A stretch of DNA of 64,000 nt from positions 11,515,001-11,579,000 of the forward strand of contig NZ_JACHMI010000001.1 in NCBI RefSeq assembly GCF_014207985.1, in the 5' to 3' direction. Shown here in pieces: positions 1-8,546 of this stretch. The position numbers and the translations under genes were made by a program. The stretch comes from Nonomuraea rubra (GTDB lineage Bacteria > Actinomycetota > Actinomycetes > Streptosporangiales > Streptosporangiaceae). Under the pieces are notes generated by a model. That model saw only the letters and a list, made by a program, of their open reading frames with translations. It made no database searches and was not told the DNA's origin. Numbering within the stretch: the stretch's first letter is position 1; the number at the start of each line of letters is the position of its first letter.

Positions 1-655
1 CCATCTTCTCCAGCGTCGTGTCGGCGCGGGGGCCCTCGTCGTCCTCGACCCCGTTGATGGGGGCGATCTGGTCCTTGAAGTAGCCGTTCGCGATGGCCTT
101 GGCGGCGCGCTGGTGGGACTCGAACGCGAACTGCTCCAGCACCTCCCGCGTGTAGCCCCACTTCTCGCACATCAGCTCCGCGCCGCGGAACTGCGAGATC
201 TCCTGCTTGCCGTACCGCTCCACCCACTTCTCGCCGAACGGGAACGGCATGCCCTTCTCCAGGGCGGCCGTGATCGAGGAGCCCATGGGCACGATGCTCA
301 TCGACTCGACCCCGGCGGCGACCACCAGGTCCTGGGTGCCGGACAGGACACCCTGGGCCGCGAAGTGGATCGACTGCTGCGAGGAGCCGCACTGCCGGTC
401 GATCGTGACGCCGGCCGTGGTCTCGGGCAGACCGGCCGACAACCAGGCATTTCTCGCGATGTCCATGCTCTGGGGGCCGAACTGCATGACGCACCCCATG
501 ATGACGTCCTCGACCGCCTCGGGGTCGACGCCGGTGCGGTCGATCAGCGCCCTCAGCGTGTGAGCGGCCAGGTCAGTGGGGTGGACGGTGGAAAGGCCGC
601 CCTTCTTCTTGCCGACCGGGGTGCGGACCGCCCCGACGATGTACGCCTCTGCCAC
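1..655 (-). CDS. Thiolase family acetyl-CoA C-acyltransferase (partial)
   Basis: Only the N-terminal ~218 residues are present; the rest lies beyond the left edge. The protein opens MAEAYIVGAVRTPVGK and carries the thiolase nucleophile motif RQCGSSQQ with the active-site Cys near residue 89. It also has the GVESMS segment typical of the family. Thiolases form or cleave beta-ketoacyl-CoA, here probably in fatty-acid oxidation or acetoacetyl-CoA metabolism. The start is a GTG with AGGAGG four bases upstream. The 245-residue gene to its right is on the same strand and ends 57 bases before this start. Confidence 0.93.
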   Translation of the reverse strand, partial: MAEAYIVGAVRTPVGKKKGGLSTVHPTDLAAHTLRALIDRTGVDPEAVEDVIMGCVMQFGPQSMDIARNAWLSAGLPETTAGVTIDRQCGSSQQSIHFAAQGVLSGTQDLVVAAGVESMSIVPMGSSITAALEKGMPFPFGEKWVERYGKQEISQFRGAELMCEKWGYTREVLEQFAFESHQRAAKAIANGYFKDQIAPINGVEDDEGPRADTTLEKM

Positions 656-712
656 AGTGCCTCCTGGAAACCGAGCATTATTCGGTTACTAGGTGCAGGG
701 TACAACAGAACG

Positions 713-1450
713 TCATTCGGGTGCAGGGGCCGTGGGGGGTACGGCGTCCTCCGTGGGGTCCTCCGTGGGGTCCTCCGTGGCGTCGTCCGTTGCGGGCACC
801 AGGTCTTCCGGTGCGTCGATCCGGAAGCGCCAGCGGTCCACGGGGATGCCGTTCAGCGCCTCCGACAGCTCCAGCGCCAGCGCGCCCAGCTTCGCCGGGT
901 CGTCGCCGCGCAACTCGACCGCGGTCAGCTCGGTGGCAAAGGGCAGCAGCTCCTGTACGGCCGGCGGCTGCCCCTTCTGCGGCACCAGCGCGGCCTTGAT
1001 CTCGCCGGCCGTGAACAGGAACTCGTCGTCCTCGTCCTGCTCCAGCAGGGGTGCCAGCTCCTCGGCGGTGGGACGTACCGGGAGAATCACCGCGGGCCCG
1101 CTCTCGGCGCTGCCGTCGGCCGGATCGCTCACCTCACCCCGGCACACCGCGAGCCCGCCGAGCCGGAACGCCAGGCCCTCGGCCAGGTAGCGGTCGAAGA
1201 AGTCCAGCGGCAGCGGGCCCTCCGCGGCCACCCGCACCGCCCACGCCTGCTCCAGCTCGCCGCCGGTCAGGTCCTTGTCCGCCTCGACCGGGGCGTGCAC
1301 GCGGACGTCCACCGCCACGATGTCGTCGCCGTCCCGCCTGGCGTTCGGGTCGGCGAGCTGGACGAGGCGCAGCAGCTCGCCGGGGTCCGGTTTGGCGGGC
1401 AGTGCCGCCGTGGGGCCAGTACGCAGTCTCCGCTTCGCCATCCAGCCCAT
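713..1450 (-). CDS. Hypothetical protein, last gene of the sortase operon
   Basis: A 245-residue soluble protein that I do not recognise. It is acidic, has no signal peptide or membrane segment, and ends in a short tandem ATEDPTEDPTEDA tail. The start may be the listed codon or the Met three codons in (MAKRRLR). It begins only 14 bases after the stop of the upstream sortase, so it is probably co-transcribed with the surface-protein operon. Nothing in the sequence says what it does there. Confidence 0.75.
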   Translation of the reverse strand: MGWMAKRRLRTGPTAALPAKPDPGELLRLVQLADPNARRDGDDIVAVDVRVHAPVEADKDLTGGELEQAWAVRVAAEGPLPLDFFDRYLAEGLAFRLGGLAVCRGEVSDPADGSAESGPAVILPVRPTAEELAPLLEQDEDDEFLFTAGEIKAALVPQKGQPPAVQELLPFATELTAVELRGDDPAKLGALALELSEALNGIPVDRWRFRIDAPEDLVPATDDATEDPTEDPTEDAVPPTAPAPE

Positions 1451-1464
1451 GCCCGCCTCCGCGC

Positions 1465-2229
1465 TCAGCTTCTGTAAGAGCTCGTCATCGTGGCGTACAC
1501 GATGACGTTGTCCGTGTAGTGCCCGGTGGACCGATCGTAGGTGCCACCGCAGGTGATGAGGTGCAGTTGGGCGTTCTGCTGCTCCCCGTACACGCGCTGG
1601 GTCGGGAAGGTCTGCTTGTCCGCCTGCTCCACCCCTCCGACGGTGAACACCGCGGTCGTCTTGTCCTGGCGCTTGACCTCGATGGTGTCGCCGTTCTTGA
1701 GCTCCGGCAAGCGGGCGAAGACGGCGGCGCGGGTCCGGGTGTCCTTGTGCCCGAGCAGCACGGCGGGGCCCACCTCGCCCGGGGTGGACATGTTCCGGTA
1801 CCAGCCGACCAGGTTGTGGTTCTCCGACGGGGGGACCTGGATCGTGCCGTCCCTCTTCAGGCCGACCGACTGGATCGGGGCGTTGATCCCGAGGCGCTTG
1901 ATCACCAGCCTGATCGGGGTGGAGGGCAGCATCGGGGGGGCCGGGGTGATCTGCGGCAGCGGGGGCGGCACGTTCGCCGGGGCCTGGAACCAGGCCTGCT
2001 CCGGCTGGGCGGTCTGCTTCGGCTGGGCCTGGAGGTCCAGGGCGTCCCTGTTGCTCTGGAGGCCGTACTCCGCGGGGGACTTGAGGACGATCAGCAGCCC
2101 GGCCACGACCGTCACCACACCGGCGATCGCGGCCGTGATCAGGACCGCTCTGAGAGCGGTGCTGCCCTTGTCCTGGGATGGCGGAGGGGTGGGGGTCTGG
2201 CCGCCGCCGTACGAATAGTAGCCCGACAT
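1465..2229 (-). CDS. Class E/F-type sortase, first copy
   Basis: A membrane-anchored cysteine transpeptidase of 254 residues. A Gly/Tyr/Pro-rich cytoplasmic N-terminus is followed by one membrane helix (about 26-48), a Pro/Gln-rich linker and the sortase barrel. The catalytic His lies in LLGHKDT, the Cys in LITCGG, and the basic residue in YDRSTGHYTDNVIVYA. Sortases cut a C-terminal sorting motif and join the protein to cell-wall peptidoglycan. The gene starts 7 bases after the stop of an adjacent gene with a sorting-signal-like tail, its probable substrate. It resembles the second sortase at 3683-4492, so the two are likely paralogues. Confidence 0.9.
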   Translation of the reverse strand: MSGYYSYGGGQTPTPPPSQDKGSTALRAVLITAAIAGVVTVVAGLLIVLKSPAEYGLQSNRDALDLQAQPKQTAQPEQAWFQAPANVPPPLPQITPAPPMLPSTPIRLVIKRLGINAPIQSVGLKRDGTIQVPPSENHNLVGWYRNMSTPGEVGPAVLLGHKDTRTRAAVFARLPELKNGDTIEVKRQDKTTAVFTVGGVEQADKQTFPTQRVYGEQQNAQLHLITCGGTYDRSTGHYTDNVIVYATMTSSYRS

Positions 2230-2236
2230 CGTTCCG

Positions 2237-3541
2237 TCAGCCCTTGATGGAGCGGCGTCGCATGAGCAGCCCGCCGACCGCGGCCGCGCCTACCAGGGCC
2301 GTGCCCGTCAGGATGAACAGGCGGCCGTCAGGGCCCATCATGCCACCGGCACCGGTGTCCGCGCCCGCCTTGGGGGTCTGGGACTTCCTGGTGGGGCTGC
2401 TCGACGGGGTGACCGTCACCGTGGAGGTGCGGGTTGTGGTGGGGCGGGGGCTGGTGGTTGTGGGGGTGGGGCTCGTTGTGGTGGGGCTGGGGCTGGTGGA
2501 TGCACCCACCGTGAACGTGTACGCCTTGAGGCCGGTGGTCGGGGCAGTGCACCTGAGCACGGGACTGGTCGAACTGGTGCCGAAAGCGAGGTCGCCGGCG
2601 GTCAGCGACACGGTGCCCGTGGTCGTCGGCTTGACCTTGATGGTGACGCTGGGGAGGGTCGTGATGTCCGCGCCCGGCTGGATGGTCGTCGTGAACGAGC
2701 CTTCGCCGGTCGCGGTGGCGGGGGCTCCGGCGCCGGTCGCCTTGATCGTGGCGAAGAGCTTGGCACCAGACGCGGGCCAGTTTTGAGGAGCCTTCAGCGT
2801 GTCGCCGGTGGTCTGGATGGTGCCGGTCCACGTGATCGAGGCGTCGGCGTTGGCCGTGGCACTGGTGGGGGGCGTCATGACGACCTTGATGTCGACGTCC
2901 GCCTCGGTGGGGTAGTTCGTGTCCGTGGTACCGGTGGGGACGTCGCAAACGTAGGCGACGATGTCGGTCCCGTTGCCACCGCCGTTGCCCGTGCCGATCG
3001 CGACGTCCAGGACTTCAGTGGAGGCCGTAGTGCAGGTCGCGGTGGCGGTCGAACCAGTGGTCAGGCCCAGCTTCAGCTCACCGGGATCCACGCTGACCTT
3101 AGTGGTGGTGGTGGCACCTGCCGCGATCTTGTAGACGACGTTTCCGGGTTGCGACGCGTTCTGGCCTGAGGCGATGGTCGGCCCTGACTTCGCACCAGGG
3201 TCGGAGACACTACCGCCGGTCGCCGTCATCGTCAGAGTGGCCTGCACGGTGTTGTTGGCAGTCGCAGGCTGGGCCAGCGTCAACGCTGGGATGTTCACGG
3301 TCAGGTCAAAGGTCTGGCCAGCCGCAACCGAGTCCGGCGCACTAAGGGTGACAGTAATCGGAGTGTTGGCGGTGAATGTGAAGGGGCCGCCAGTACCGCA
3401 GGTATAGCTGAACTGCTTCGACGCCGCAGACGCCGGCGTAGGCGTTGCCATGATGAAGACGGAGCAAACGGAGATGACGAGCGCGCTCATCAATCCCAAC
3501 GCGGATGTCGTATGGGCGAGGCGGCGCCTCACCTGGGACAT
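2237..3541 (-). CDS. Secreted cell-wall-anchored protein with GADTG sorting motif
   Basis: About 434 residues. The signal peptide ends near PTPASA. Two similar extracellular domains follow, each opening with a Tyr-x-Cys motif (SYTCG and AYVCD) and closing with a second Cys (TATCTT and LRCTAP), which suggests one disulphide per domain. They look like DUF6801-type domains, but that is from memory. A Thr/Ser/Pro spacer precedes the C-terminal signal GADTG, a hydrophobic helix and an RRR tail. The motif lacks the Leu and Pro of LPXTG. An ATG further upstream (3577) is in frame, but GAGAAGGA nine bases before this ATG favours 3541. Confidence 0.82.
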   Translation of the reverse strand: MSQVRRRLAHTTSALGLMSALVISVCSVFIMATPTPASAASKQFSYTCGTGGPFTFTANTPITVTLSAPDSVAAGQTFDLTVNIPALTLAQPATANNTVQATLTMTATGGSVSDPGAKSGPTIASGQNASQPGNVVYKIAAGATTTTKVSVDPGELKLGLTTGSTATATCTTASTEVLDVAIGTGNGGGNGTDIVAYVCDVPTGTTDTNYPTEADVDIKVVMTPPTSATANADASITWTGTIQTTGDTLKAPQNWPASGAKLFATIKATGAGAPATATGEGSFTTTIQPGADITTLPSVTIKVKPTTTGTVSLTAGDLAFGTSSTSPVLRCTAPTTGLKAYTFTVGASTSPSPTTTSPTPTTTSPRPTTTRTSTVTVTPSSSPTRKSQTPKAGADTGAGGMMGPDGRLFILTGTALVGAAAVGGLLMRRRSIKG

Positions 3542-3682
3542 GAGCACGGGTCCTTCTCCGTTCAAAGCCAGTGTCAACAGTCGTGCCAGAATTCCAGCCG
3601 TTGGTCACGGTTAGGTTGAGATCCTACGAACTGTCCCTGTCAACTTCCCGTAAACCGCCAAATCCACCCCAACTTTCCCACA

Positions 3683-4492
3683 TCAACCCTTCTTCTTCGA
3701 CAACGTTGCGTAAACGACGATGTTGTCTGTGTAGTGGTGAGTAGTCCGGTTATAGACCCCACCGCAAGTGATAAGCCTGATCTGGGAGTTGCTGGTGTTG
3801 CCGTACACCCGCTTGGTCGGGAACGAGTTCTTGCTCGCCTGCTCGATCCCGCTCACCGTGAACCGGGTGACCTTCCCGTCCGACCGATACACGTAGATCT
3901 GGTCGCCCTTGGCCAGCTCCCGCAGCCGATCGAACACAGCGGGCCCCGAGCGGGTGCTGACGTGACCGTTGATGATCGCCGGGCCGATCTCCCCGGGCAC
4001 CGGTGACCCCTTGTACCAGCCCGTCTGGTTGGGCTTGCTGAGCGGGGGCGTGCCGAGCACGCCCTTCTTGTTCACCGAGACCGAGCCGATCGGCGCGTTC
4101 ACCTTGATCTTGGGGATCTTGATGCGGGTCGGCTTGGGCGCGGCCTTGCCGACCTTGGGCTTGGCCTTGGGGATCGCCGGCACGACCGGAACGGCCGCCA
4201 GCGGGGGCGGGGCGTCGAGGCGGGCCGGGGTCAGGGGGACGTTCTTGCCGCCCGGGCCGACCGTCGGCGGGAGGATGAACGCGCCCGCGTTCGACATCTC
4301 CAGCGTGGACGGCGCGCCCTGGGGCGCGGCGAGCGGCTGTCCCGAGCCCGAGCCGTCGTCCACCGGGGGCGCCAGCGAGAGCAGGCTGACCATGACCAGG
4401 CCGATGCCGCCGAGCGAGCCGGCGATGAGCAGCCCGGGCAGCGCCCGCTGCATCGGCGACTTCTCCTGCTCGGCCATCTTCTCCTCGGCCAT
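3683..4492 (-). CDS. Class E/F-type sortase, second copy
   Basis: About 269 residues: a charged N-terminus, one membrane helix (about 17-42), a long Pro/Ala/Lys linker and a sortase domain. The active-site elements are INGHVST (His), LITCGG (Cys) and YNRTTHHYTDNIVVYA. The ATG shares its A with the TGA stop of the upstream substrate gene, so the two are translationally coupled. It is probably the dedicated enzyme for that substrate. A GTG one codon upstream is an alternative start. Confidence 0.9.
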   Translation of the reverse strand: MAEEKMAEQEKSPMQRALPGLLIAGSLGGIGLVMVSLLSLAPPVDDGSGSGQPLAAPQGAPSTLEMSNAGAFILPPTVGPGGKNVPLTPARLDAPPPLAAVPVVPAIPKAKPKVGKAAPKPTRIKIPKIKVNAPIGSVSVNKKGVLGTPPLSKPNQTGWYKGSPVPGEIGPAIINGHVSTRSGPAVFDRLRELAKGDQIYVYRSDGKVTRFTVSGIEQASKNSFPTKRVYGNTSNSQIRLITCGGVYNRTTHHYTDNIVVYATLSKKKG

Positions 4493-5871
4493 CACTGCGC
4501 TCCTCCCGCGTGCGCGGCCCTGCGCCGGCGCAGCAGCAGGCCGCCGCCGGCAGTTCCCATCACCAACGCCATGCCGCTGGCCATGAGGCCGAACGGGGGC
4601 CTGTCCTCGTCGGGGGCGACGCCGGTTTCCACGCCGCCACTGGGGGTGTTGGCCACCTGGGCGCGGTAGTACCTGGTCGCGGTGGGGCCGGTGCTCCTCG
4701 GGGTGACCGTCGCGGTGGCGGTGGCGGTGCCGGACGGCGTGACCACCTGGACGAAGTCACCGCCGATGGTGGCGCCGGAGTCGGCCTCGTTGTCGTTCGG
4801 GTCCGGATCGTTCGGGTCGGGGTCGTTCGGATCCGGGTCGTTCGGGTCTTCGGTGGGCGGATCCGTGCCGGGATCGTCCGTCGGCGTCTGGGTGCCGGTG
4901 CCCGTGGGCGTGCTGCCGGGGACGGTCACGTCGATGGCGCCCGGGTCGTTCTGCATGGTGCAGGTGGTCTTGTCGTGCTCCGGAGGCTCGGGCACGTCGC
5001 TGATGAACACCTGGAAGGCGTCCAGGTAGGCACGCTTGCTCTCGGTGTTGACGATCTCGATGGTGTGCGGCCCGTAGTCGAGCTGCGGCGACGTCCAGAG
5101 CACTTCCTGGCTCTTGGTGCCGGTCATGGGATTGCCGCTGCTGTCCTTGCCGGGCTCGACCAGGCCCGAGGTGACTACCTGGCCGTCGATCTTCACCCTG
5201 ATCTTGCTGAGGTCCTGCTCACGCCGGCCGATGTAGGAGACCTTGGTGCCGAGGAACTCCAGCTTGGCGGTCGCGTCCAGCCCCTCGGTCCAGCGGATGT
5301 CCTTCAAGTAGTCGTCGTACGTCGCCGCGGTGTAGTCCCACTGCCACGCCCCGGTGTACTGGATGTCCGTGGAGTCGTCGCTGTTGATCTTCACGTCGCC
5401 CTCGGCGGGCGTGAACTTGAGGCTCAGGCCGGCGGGTTCGAAGCGGATCGTGCCCGCCCGATCAAGCGCCGCACCGTCGGTCAGCCCTTCAGGCAGGTCC
5501 AGGTAGCTTCCCGGAACCAGCTGCCCCTGGGTCTTGTCTCCGCGAGGTTCGAGTTGACCGTTCCAGGCGCCGCTGGCGTTCACCACGCCCTCGAGACTCA
5601 GCTTGGAGCCCTCGGGAAAGAAGCCCGGCGAGCCGAATCGCTGCAGGCTCTTGTACGACATGTCCCAGCGGACGTCCATCCGTCCGGCCGTGACCTGCGG
5701 CGTCATGCGTGCTTCCAGATCCACGCCGGTGCCCGCGATGCCCCCCGTGCATCGGTACTTGATCACCAGCGACGTCGCCGCCTGGCTGGGGATCGAGGAA
5801 GTCACGACCATCCCAGCAGATGCCGCGATGCCCAAGGATGCGGCGAATAACGCCTTGTGCCACCGACTCAC
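4492..5871 (-). CDS. Secreted cell-wall-anchored protein with GVETG sorting motif
   Basis: About 459 residues. A signal peptide ends near PSQAA. An N-terminal domain opens with Tyr-x-Cys (KYRCTGG), as in the neighbouring surface protein. It is followed by a jelly-roll-like, carbohydrate-binding-type domain with the elements VKIDGQVV, YGPHTIEI and LDAFQVF. An Asp-Pro-Asn repeat spacer comes next, then GVETG, a hydrophobic helix and an RRRR tail. The GTG at 5871 is chosen because GGAG lies five bases upstream and the signal peptide then begins MSRWHKALF. In-frame codons extend to 5961 but add an implausible Cys-rich leader. Confidence 0.82.
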   Translation of the reverse strand: MSRWHKALFAASLGIAASAGMVVTSSIPSQAATSLVIKYRCTGGIAGTGVDLEARMTPQVTAGRMDVRWDMSYKSLQRFGSPGFFPEGSKLSLEGVVNASGAWNGQLEPRGDKTQGQLVPGSYLDLPEGLTDGAALDRAGTIRFEPAGLSLKFTPAEGDVKINSDDSTDIQYTGAWQWDYTAATYDDYLKDIRWTEGLDATAKLEFLGTKVSYIGRREQDLSKIRVKIDGQVVTSGLVEPGKDSSGNPMTGTKSQEVLWTSPQLDYGPHTIEIVNTESKRAYLDAFQVFISDVPEPPEHDKTTCTMQNDPGAIDVTVPGSTPTGTGTQTPTDDPGTDPPTEDPNDPDPNDPDPNDPDPNDNEADSGATIGGDFVQVVTPSGTATATATVTPRSTGPTATRYYRAQVANTPSGGVETGVAPDEDRPPFGLMASGMALVMGTAGGGLLLRRRRAAHAGGAQ

Positions 5872-6012
5872 GGAGACTCCGATCCCCCACATACCAGACC
5901 GAGGGTAGATCTTAGAGTCGAAACACCCGCAACACATGCCGAAAATCGCTTCTTCCAGCACTTGTGATGAACCCGTGTCCCCAGCTCCCCGCGCCGGGTA
6001 TACCTTCCGGTA

Positions 6013-6029
6013 ACAGAATCCTGTTCTGC
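6013..6029 (+). promoter_or_regulatory. Candidate operator before the acyl-CoA dehydrogenase
   Basis: A short inverted repeat, CAGAA-N5-TTCTG, sits 17-31 bases before the acyl-CoA dehydrogenase start in the divergent gap between the surface operon and the fatty-acid gene. Its position suits a repressor site. No regulator gene adjoins it, so this is tentative. Confidence 0.3.
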
Positions 6030-6044
6030 AAGCGGAGGCGACTG

Positions 6045-7190
6045 ATGCAGCGAGACCTCTTCGACGACGAGCACCTCCTCTTCCAGGAGACCGTGCGCGA
6101 CTTCATGTCCCGCGAGGTCGTCCCCCACCACCCCCAATGGGAGAAGGACGGGATCGTCCCGCGTGAGGTCTGGAAGAAGGCCGGCGAGCTGGGCATGTTC
6201 GGTTTCTCGGTGCCGGAGGAGTACGGCGGCGCGGGCGTCAAGGACTTCCGGTTCAACGCCGTGATCGTCGAGGAGATCATGCGGAACGGTGCCACCGGCC
6301 TCGGCTTCTCGCTGCACAACGACGTCATGGCCCCGTACGTCGTGGATCTCACCGACGACGAGCAGAAGCAGCGCTGGCTGCCCGGCTTCGCGTCCGGTGA
6401 GCTGATCACGGCGATCGCCATGAGCGAGCCCGGCGCCGGCAGCGACCTGCAGGGCATCAGGACCACCGCGATCCGCGAAGGCGACCACTACGTCGTCAAC
6501 GGCCAGAAGACCTTCATCACGAACGGCATCAACGCCGACCTCGTGGTCGTCGTGGCCAAGACCGACCCGGAGGCGGGCGCCAGGGGCACCACGCTGGTCG
6601 TGGTAGAGCGGGGCATGGACGGCTTCGCCCGCGGGCGGAACCTGGACAAGGTCGGCATGAAGGCCCAGGACACGGCCGAGCTGTTCTTCGACAACGTACG
6701 CGTGCCCGCCGCCAACCGCCTCGGCCCCAAGGACGGCGAGGGCTTCTTCCAGCTCATGCACAACCTGCCGCAGGAACGCCTGTCGATCGCCGTGGCGGCG
6801 GTCGCCGCGGCCGAGGCGGTGCTGGAGCAGACCGTCGAGTACTGCAAGACCCGCCAGGCGTTCGGCCGCAACCTCGGGTCGTTCCAGAACACCCGCTTCG
6901 TGCTGGCGGAGCTGGCCACCGAGACGGACATCGCCCGCCACTACGTCGACAAATGCATCCTTGCCCTCAACGCCGGCCGGCTCACGGCCGTGGACGCGGC
7001 CAAGGCGAAGTGGTGGACGACCGAGCTGCAGACCAAGGTCATCGACCGCTGCCTGCAGCTCCACGGCGGGTACGGGTACATGACCGAGTACCCGGTGGCC
7101 AAGGCGTGGATGGACAGCCGCGTCCAGACGATCTACGGCGGCACCACCGAGATCATGAAGGAGATCATCGGCAGGTCGTTCGGTTTCTGA
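6045..7190 (+). CDS. Acyl-CoA dehydrogenase, LCAD-like
   Basis: A 381-residue flavoenzyme that inserts the alpha-beta double bond into acyl-CoA. Family signatures include ITAIAMSEPGAGSDLQG and YGGTTEIMKEIIGR. Where medium-chain enzymes have the catalytic Glu (YEGT), this protein has Gly. The helix after LPQERLSIA retains AAEAVLEQTVEYC, matching the long-chain and isovaleryl subgroup, where the base sits in that helix. The strings HGGYGYMTEYPVAKAW and YGGT are very close to mitochondrial LCAD. ATG 6045 has GGAGG seven bases upstream, so longer in-frame starts are unnecessary. Confidence 0.92.
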   Translation: MQRDLFDDEHLLFQETVRDFMSREVVPHHPQWEKDGIVPREVWKKAGELGMFGFSVPEEYGGAGVKDFRFNAVIVEEIMRNGATGLGFSLHNDVMAPYVVDLTDDEQKQRWLPGFASGELITAIAMSEPGAGSDLQGIRTTAIREGDHYVVNGQKTFITNGINADLVVVVAKTDPEAGARGTTLVVVERGMDGFARGRNLDKVGMKAQDTAELFFDNVRVPAANRLGPKDGEGFFQLMHNLPQERLSIAVAAVAAAEAVLEQTVEYCKTRQAFGRNLGSFQNTRFVLAELATETDIARHYVDKCILALNAGRLTAVDAAKAKWWTTELQTKVIDRCLQLHGGYGYMTEYPVAKAWMDSRVQTIYGGTTEIMKEIIGRSFGF

Positions 7191-7232
7191 CGACTCGCGC
7201 GGAAGGCGGGATCGGGCCGCATACTGGACAAC

Positions 7233-7394
7233 ATGGACGGCGGCCTGATCCTCCTGGTTTTCCTGGCCCTGCTGTTCGCCTGGCTGCTCAACCGCGTGCG
7301 CCGGGCGATCCGCCTGGGGCCGATCGGTTATGCCGGCGTGGTGATCGTGTTCGTCATCGTCATGCTGCTGCTCTGGGGCCAGACCAAGATCTAG
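7233..7394 (+). CDS. Small two-helix membrane protein (53 residues)
   Basis: A short ORF beginning MDGGLILLVFLALLF. It has two hydrophobic stretches (about residues 4-19 and 34-49) separated by a basic loop (NRVRRAIR). It lies 42 bases after the acyl-CoA dehydrogenase and ends 11 bases before the converging tetR stop. A weak GGA precedes the ATG. The paired-helix layout and positive-inside loop argue for a real membrane peptide. Function is unknown. Confidence 0.6.
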   Translation: MDGGLILLVFLALLFAWLLNRVRRAIRLGPIGYAGVVIVFVIVMLLLWGQTKI

Positions 7395-7405
7395 CGCCGC
7401 GGATT

Positions 7406-8125
7406 TCAGGCCGGATCCGGGCGGGATCGGGATTCGGCGAGCCGGTCCAGCAGTTCGCGAAGCAGGGCGTACTCTCCGGCCGTCAGCTCCGTGGGGTCCT
7501 GGTCCACCAGCGCGCGCAGCGTCAGTGCCGCTCCGGCCCGCGTCACCGCGTCAGCCGGCCGGACCGCGCCCGGGTGGAGGACGGCGGCCAGTGCCGCTTC
7601 GCGGACGCGGTCGGACAACCCCAGGTCGCGATCGGCGTCAGGCCGGGTGATCAGGCTCAGGGTGACGCCGATGTTCGCGGCCAGGATCTGGTCGGCCGCG
7701 TCGCCGGGCGGGACTCTCAGCAGCCCCCGACGGGCGGCCACGGTCAGCAGGTCACGCAGCATGGCGTGTGCGGGGGCCGTGATGGCGCAGGGCTTGCCGG
7801 GCTCGATCTGGCCGTACAGCAGCGCGTAGAAGGTGGGATGGTCCAGCCCGAACCGTACGTGCCGGTCCCAGCCCTGGCGGAGGTCGTCCACCGGATCGCT
7901 GGAAGCCTGCGGCGGCTGGACGTACTGGGTGAACCCGTGGTCGAGCACGGCGTCGATCAAGCCCTGCTTGCTCCCGAAGTGGTGATAGAGCGTGGGCGCC
8001 TGGACCCCCGCGCGCTCGCAGACGGCACGCGTCGACAGCGTGCGATCCCCTGAGCTGTCCAGCAGCTCGGCGGCGGCCAGCAGGAGCCGATCGCGGGCGC
8101 TGCCACTCCGTCCTTGGTTACCCAT
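7406..8125 (-). CDS. TetR/AcrR family transcriptional regulator
   Basis: 239 residues. The N-terminal helix-turn-helix reads TRAVCERAGVQAPTLYHHFGSKQGL, cited in parts: recognition helix APTLYHHFGSK. A variable ligand-binding domain of about 170 residues follows. It is transcribed away from a SnoaL-like gene and an SDR gene, and the short gap between them carries repeated AT-rich half-sites. It probably represses both directions until a small ligand binds. Confidence 0.92.
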   Translation of the reverse strand: MGNQGRSGSARDRLLLAAAELLDSSGDRTLSTRAVCERAGVQAPTLYHHFGSKQGLIDAVLDHGFTQYVQPPQASSDPVDDLRQGWDRHVRFGLDHPTFYALLYGQIEPGKPCAITAPAHAMLRDLLTVAARRGLLRVPPGDAADQILAANIGVTLSLITRPDADRDLGLSDRVREAALAAVLHPGAVRPADAVTRAGAALTLRALVDQDPTELTAGEYALLRELLDRLAESRSRPDPA

Positions 8126-8140
8126 GCCGTTATAGTAGCT

Positions 8141-8180
8141 TATGTAGCGCTATATAGACTCCTGTAGCGTATATAGCGCT
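8141..8180. promoter_or_regulatory. Repeated TetR-type operator
   Basis: Two copies of TGTAGCG start at 8143 and 8163, exactly 20 bases apart. Each runs into TATATAG and overlaps an AGCGCT-centred near-palindrome. The array fills the 77-base gap between the TetR gene and the SnoaL gene. Two sites two helical turns apart suit a pair of TetR dimers on one DNA face. The AT-rich core stands out in a GC-rich genome. Confidence 0.6.
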
Positions 8181-8202
8181 GATGTCACCTCAAGGAGAGC
8201 TC

Positions 8203-8535
8203 ATGAACCTCGACCTTCCCGGCGTTGTCGCCCGATACTTCGAGGCCGACCGCCGCCGCGACCCGGACGCCGTCATCGCCCAGTTCACCGATGACGCCGC
8301 GGTCACCGACGAAGGCCAGACCCGGCGCGGGGCCGCGGAGATCCTGGCCTGGCTTCGAGGCCCCGCGTCGCAGTACCAGTACACGATCACGCTGCTCGGC
8401 GCCGAGACCACCGGCGCGGACACCGTGCTGGTCACCGGCCGCCTGGAGGGCAACTTCCCGGGCGGGACCGCGGACCTGAAATGGCGCTTCACCCTCGCCG
8501 GCGACCGGATCCGGCAGCTGGAGATCGCGCCATGA
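8203..8535 (+). CDS. SnoaL-like / NTF2-fold protein
   Basis: 110 residues with the NTF2-like pattern: an N-terminal helix pair (VVARYFEADRRRDPDAVIA), a QFTDDAAVTDEG strand, then alternating strands ending LAGDRIRQLEIAP. Such proteins are small-molecule-binding cones that act as isomerases, hydrolases or binding subunits. ATG 8203 has AAGGAG five bases upstream. It precedes an SDR by 11 bases and is divergent from tetR, so the pair is probably the TetR target operon. Confidence 0.85.
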   Translation: MNLDLPGVVARYFEADRRRDPDAVIAQFTDDAAVTDEGQTRRGAAEILAWLRGPASQYQYTITLLGAETTGADTVLVTGRLEGNFPGGTADLKWRFTLAGDRIRQLEIAP

Positions 8536-8546
8536 GAGGACATCCG

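Noticed and set aside
4796..4860. Short tandem nucleotide repeat resembling a CRISPR fragment
   Set aside because: It encodes the Asp-Pro-Asn spacer of the surface protein. There are no spacers and no cas genes.
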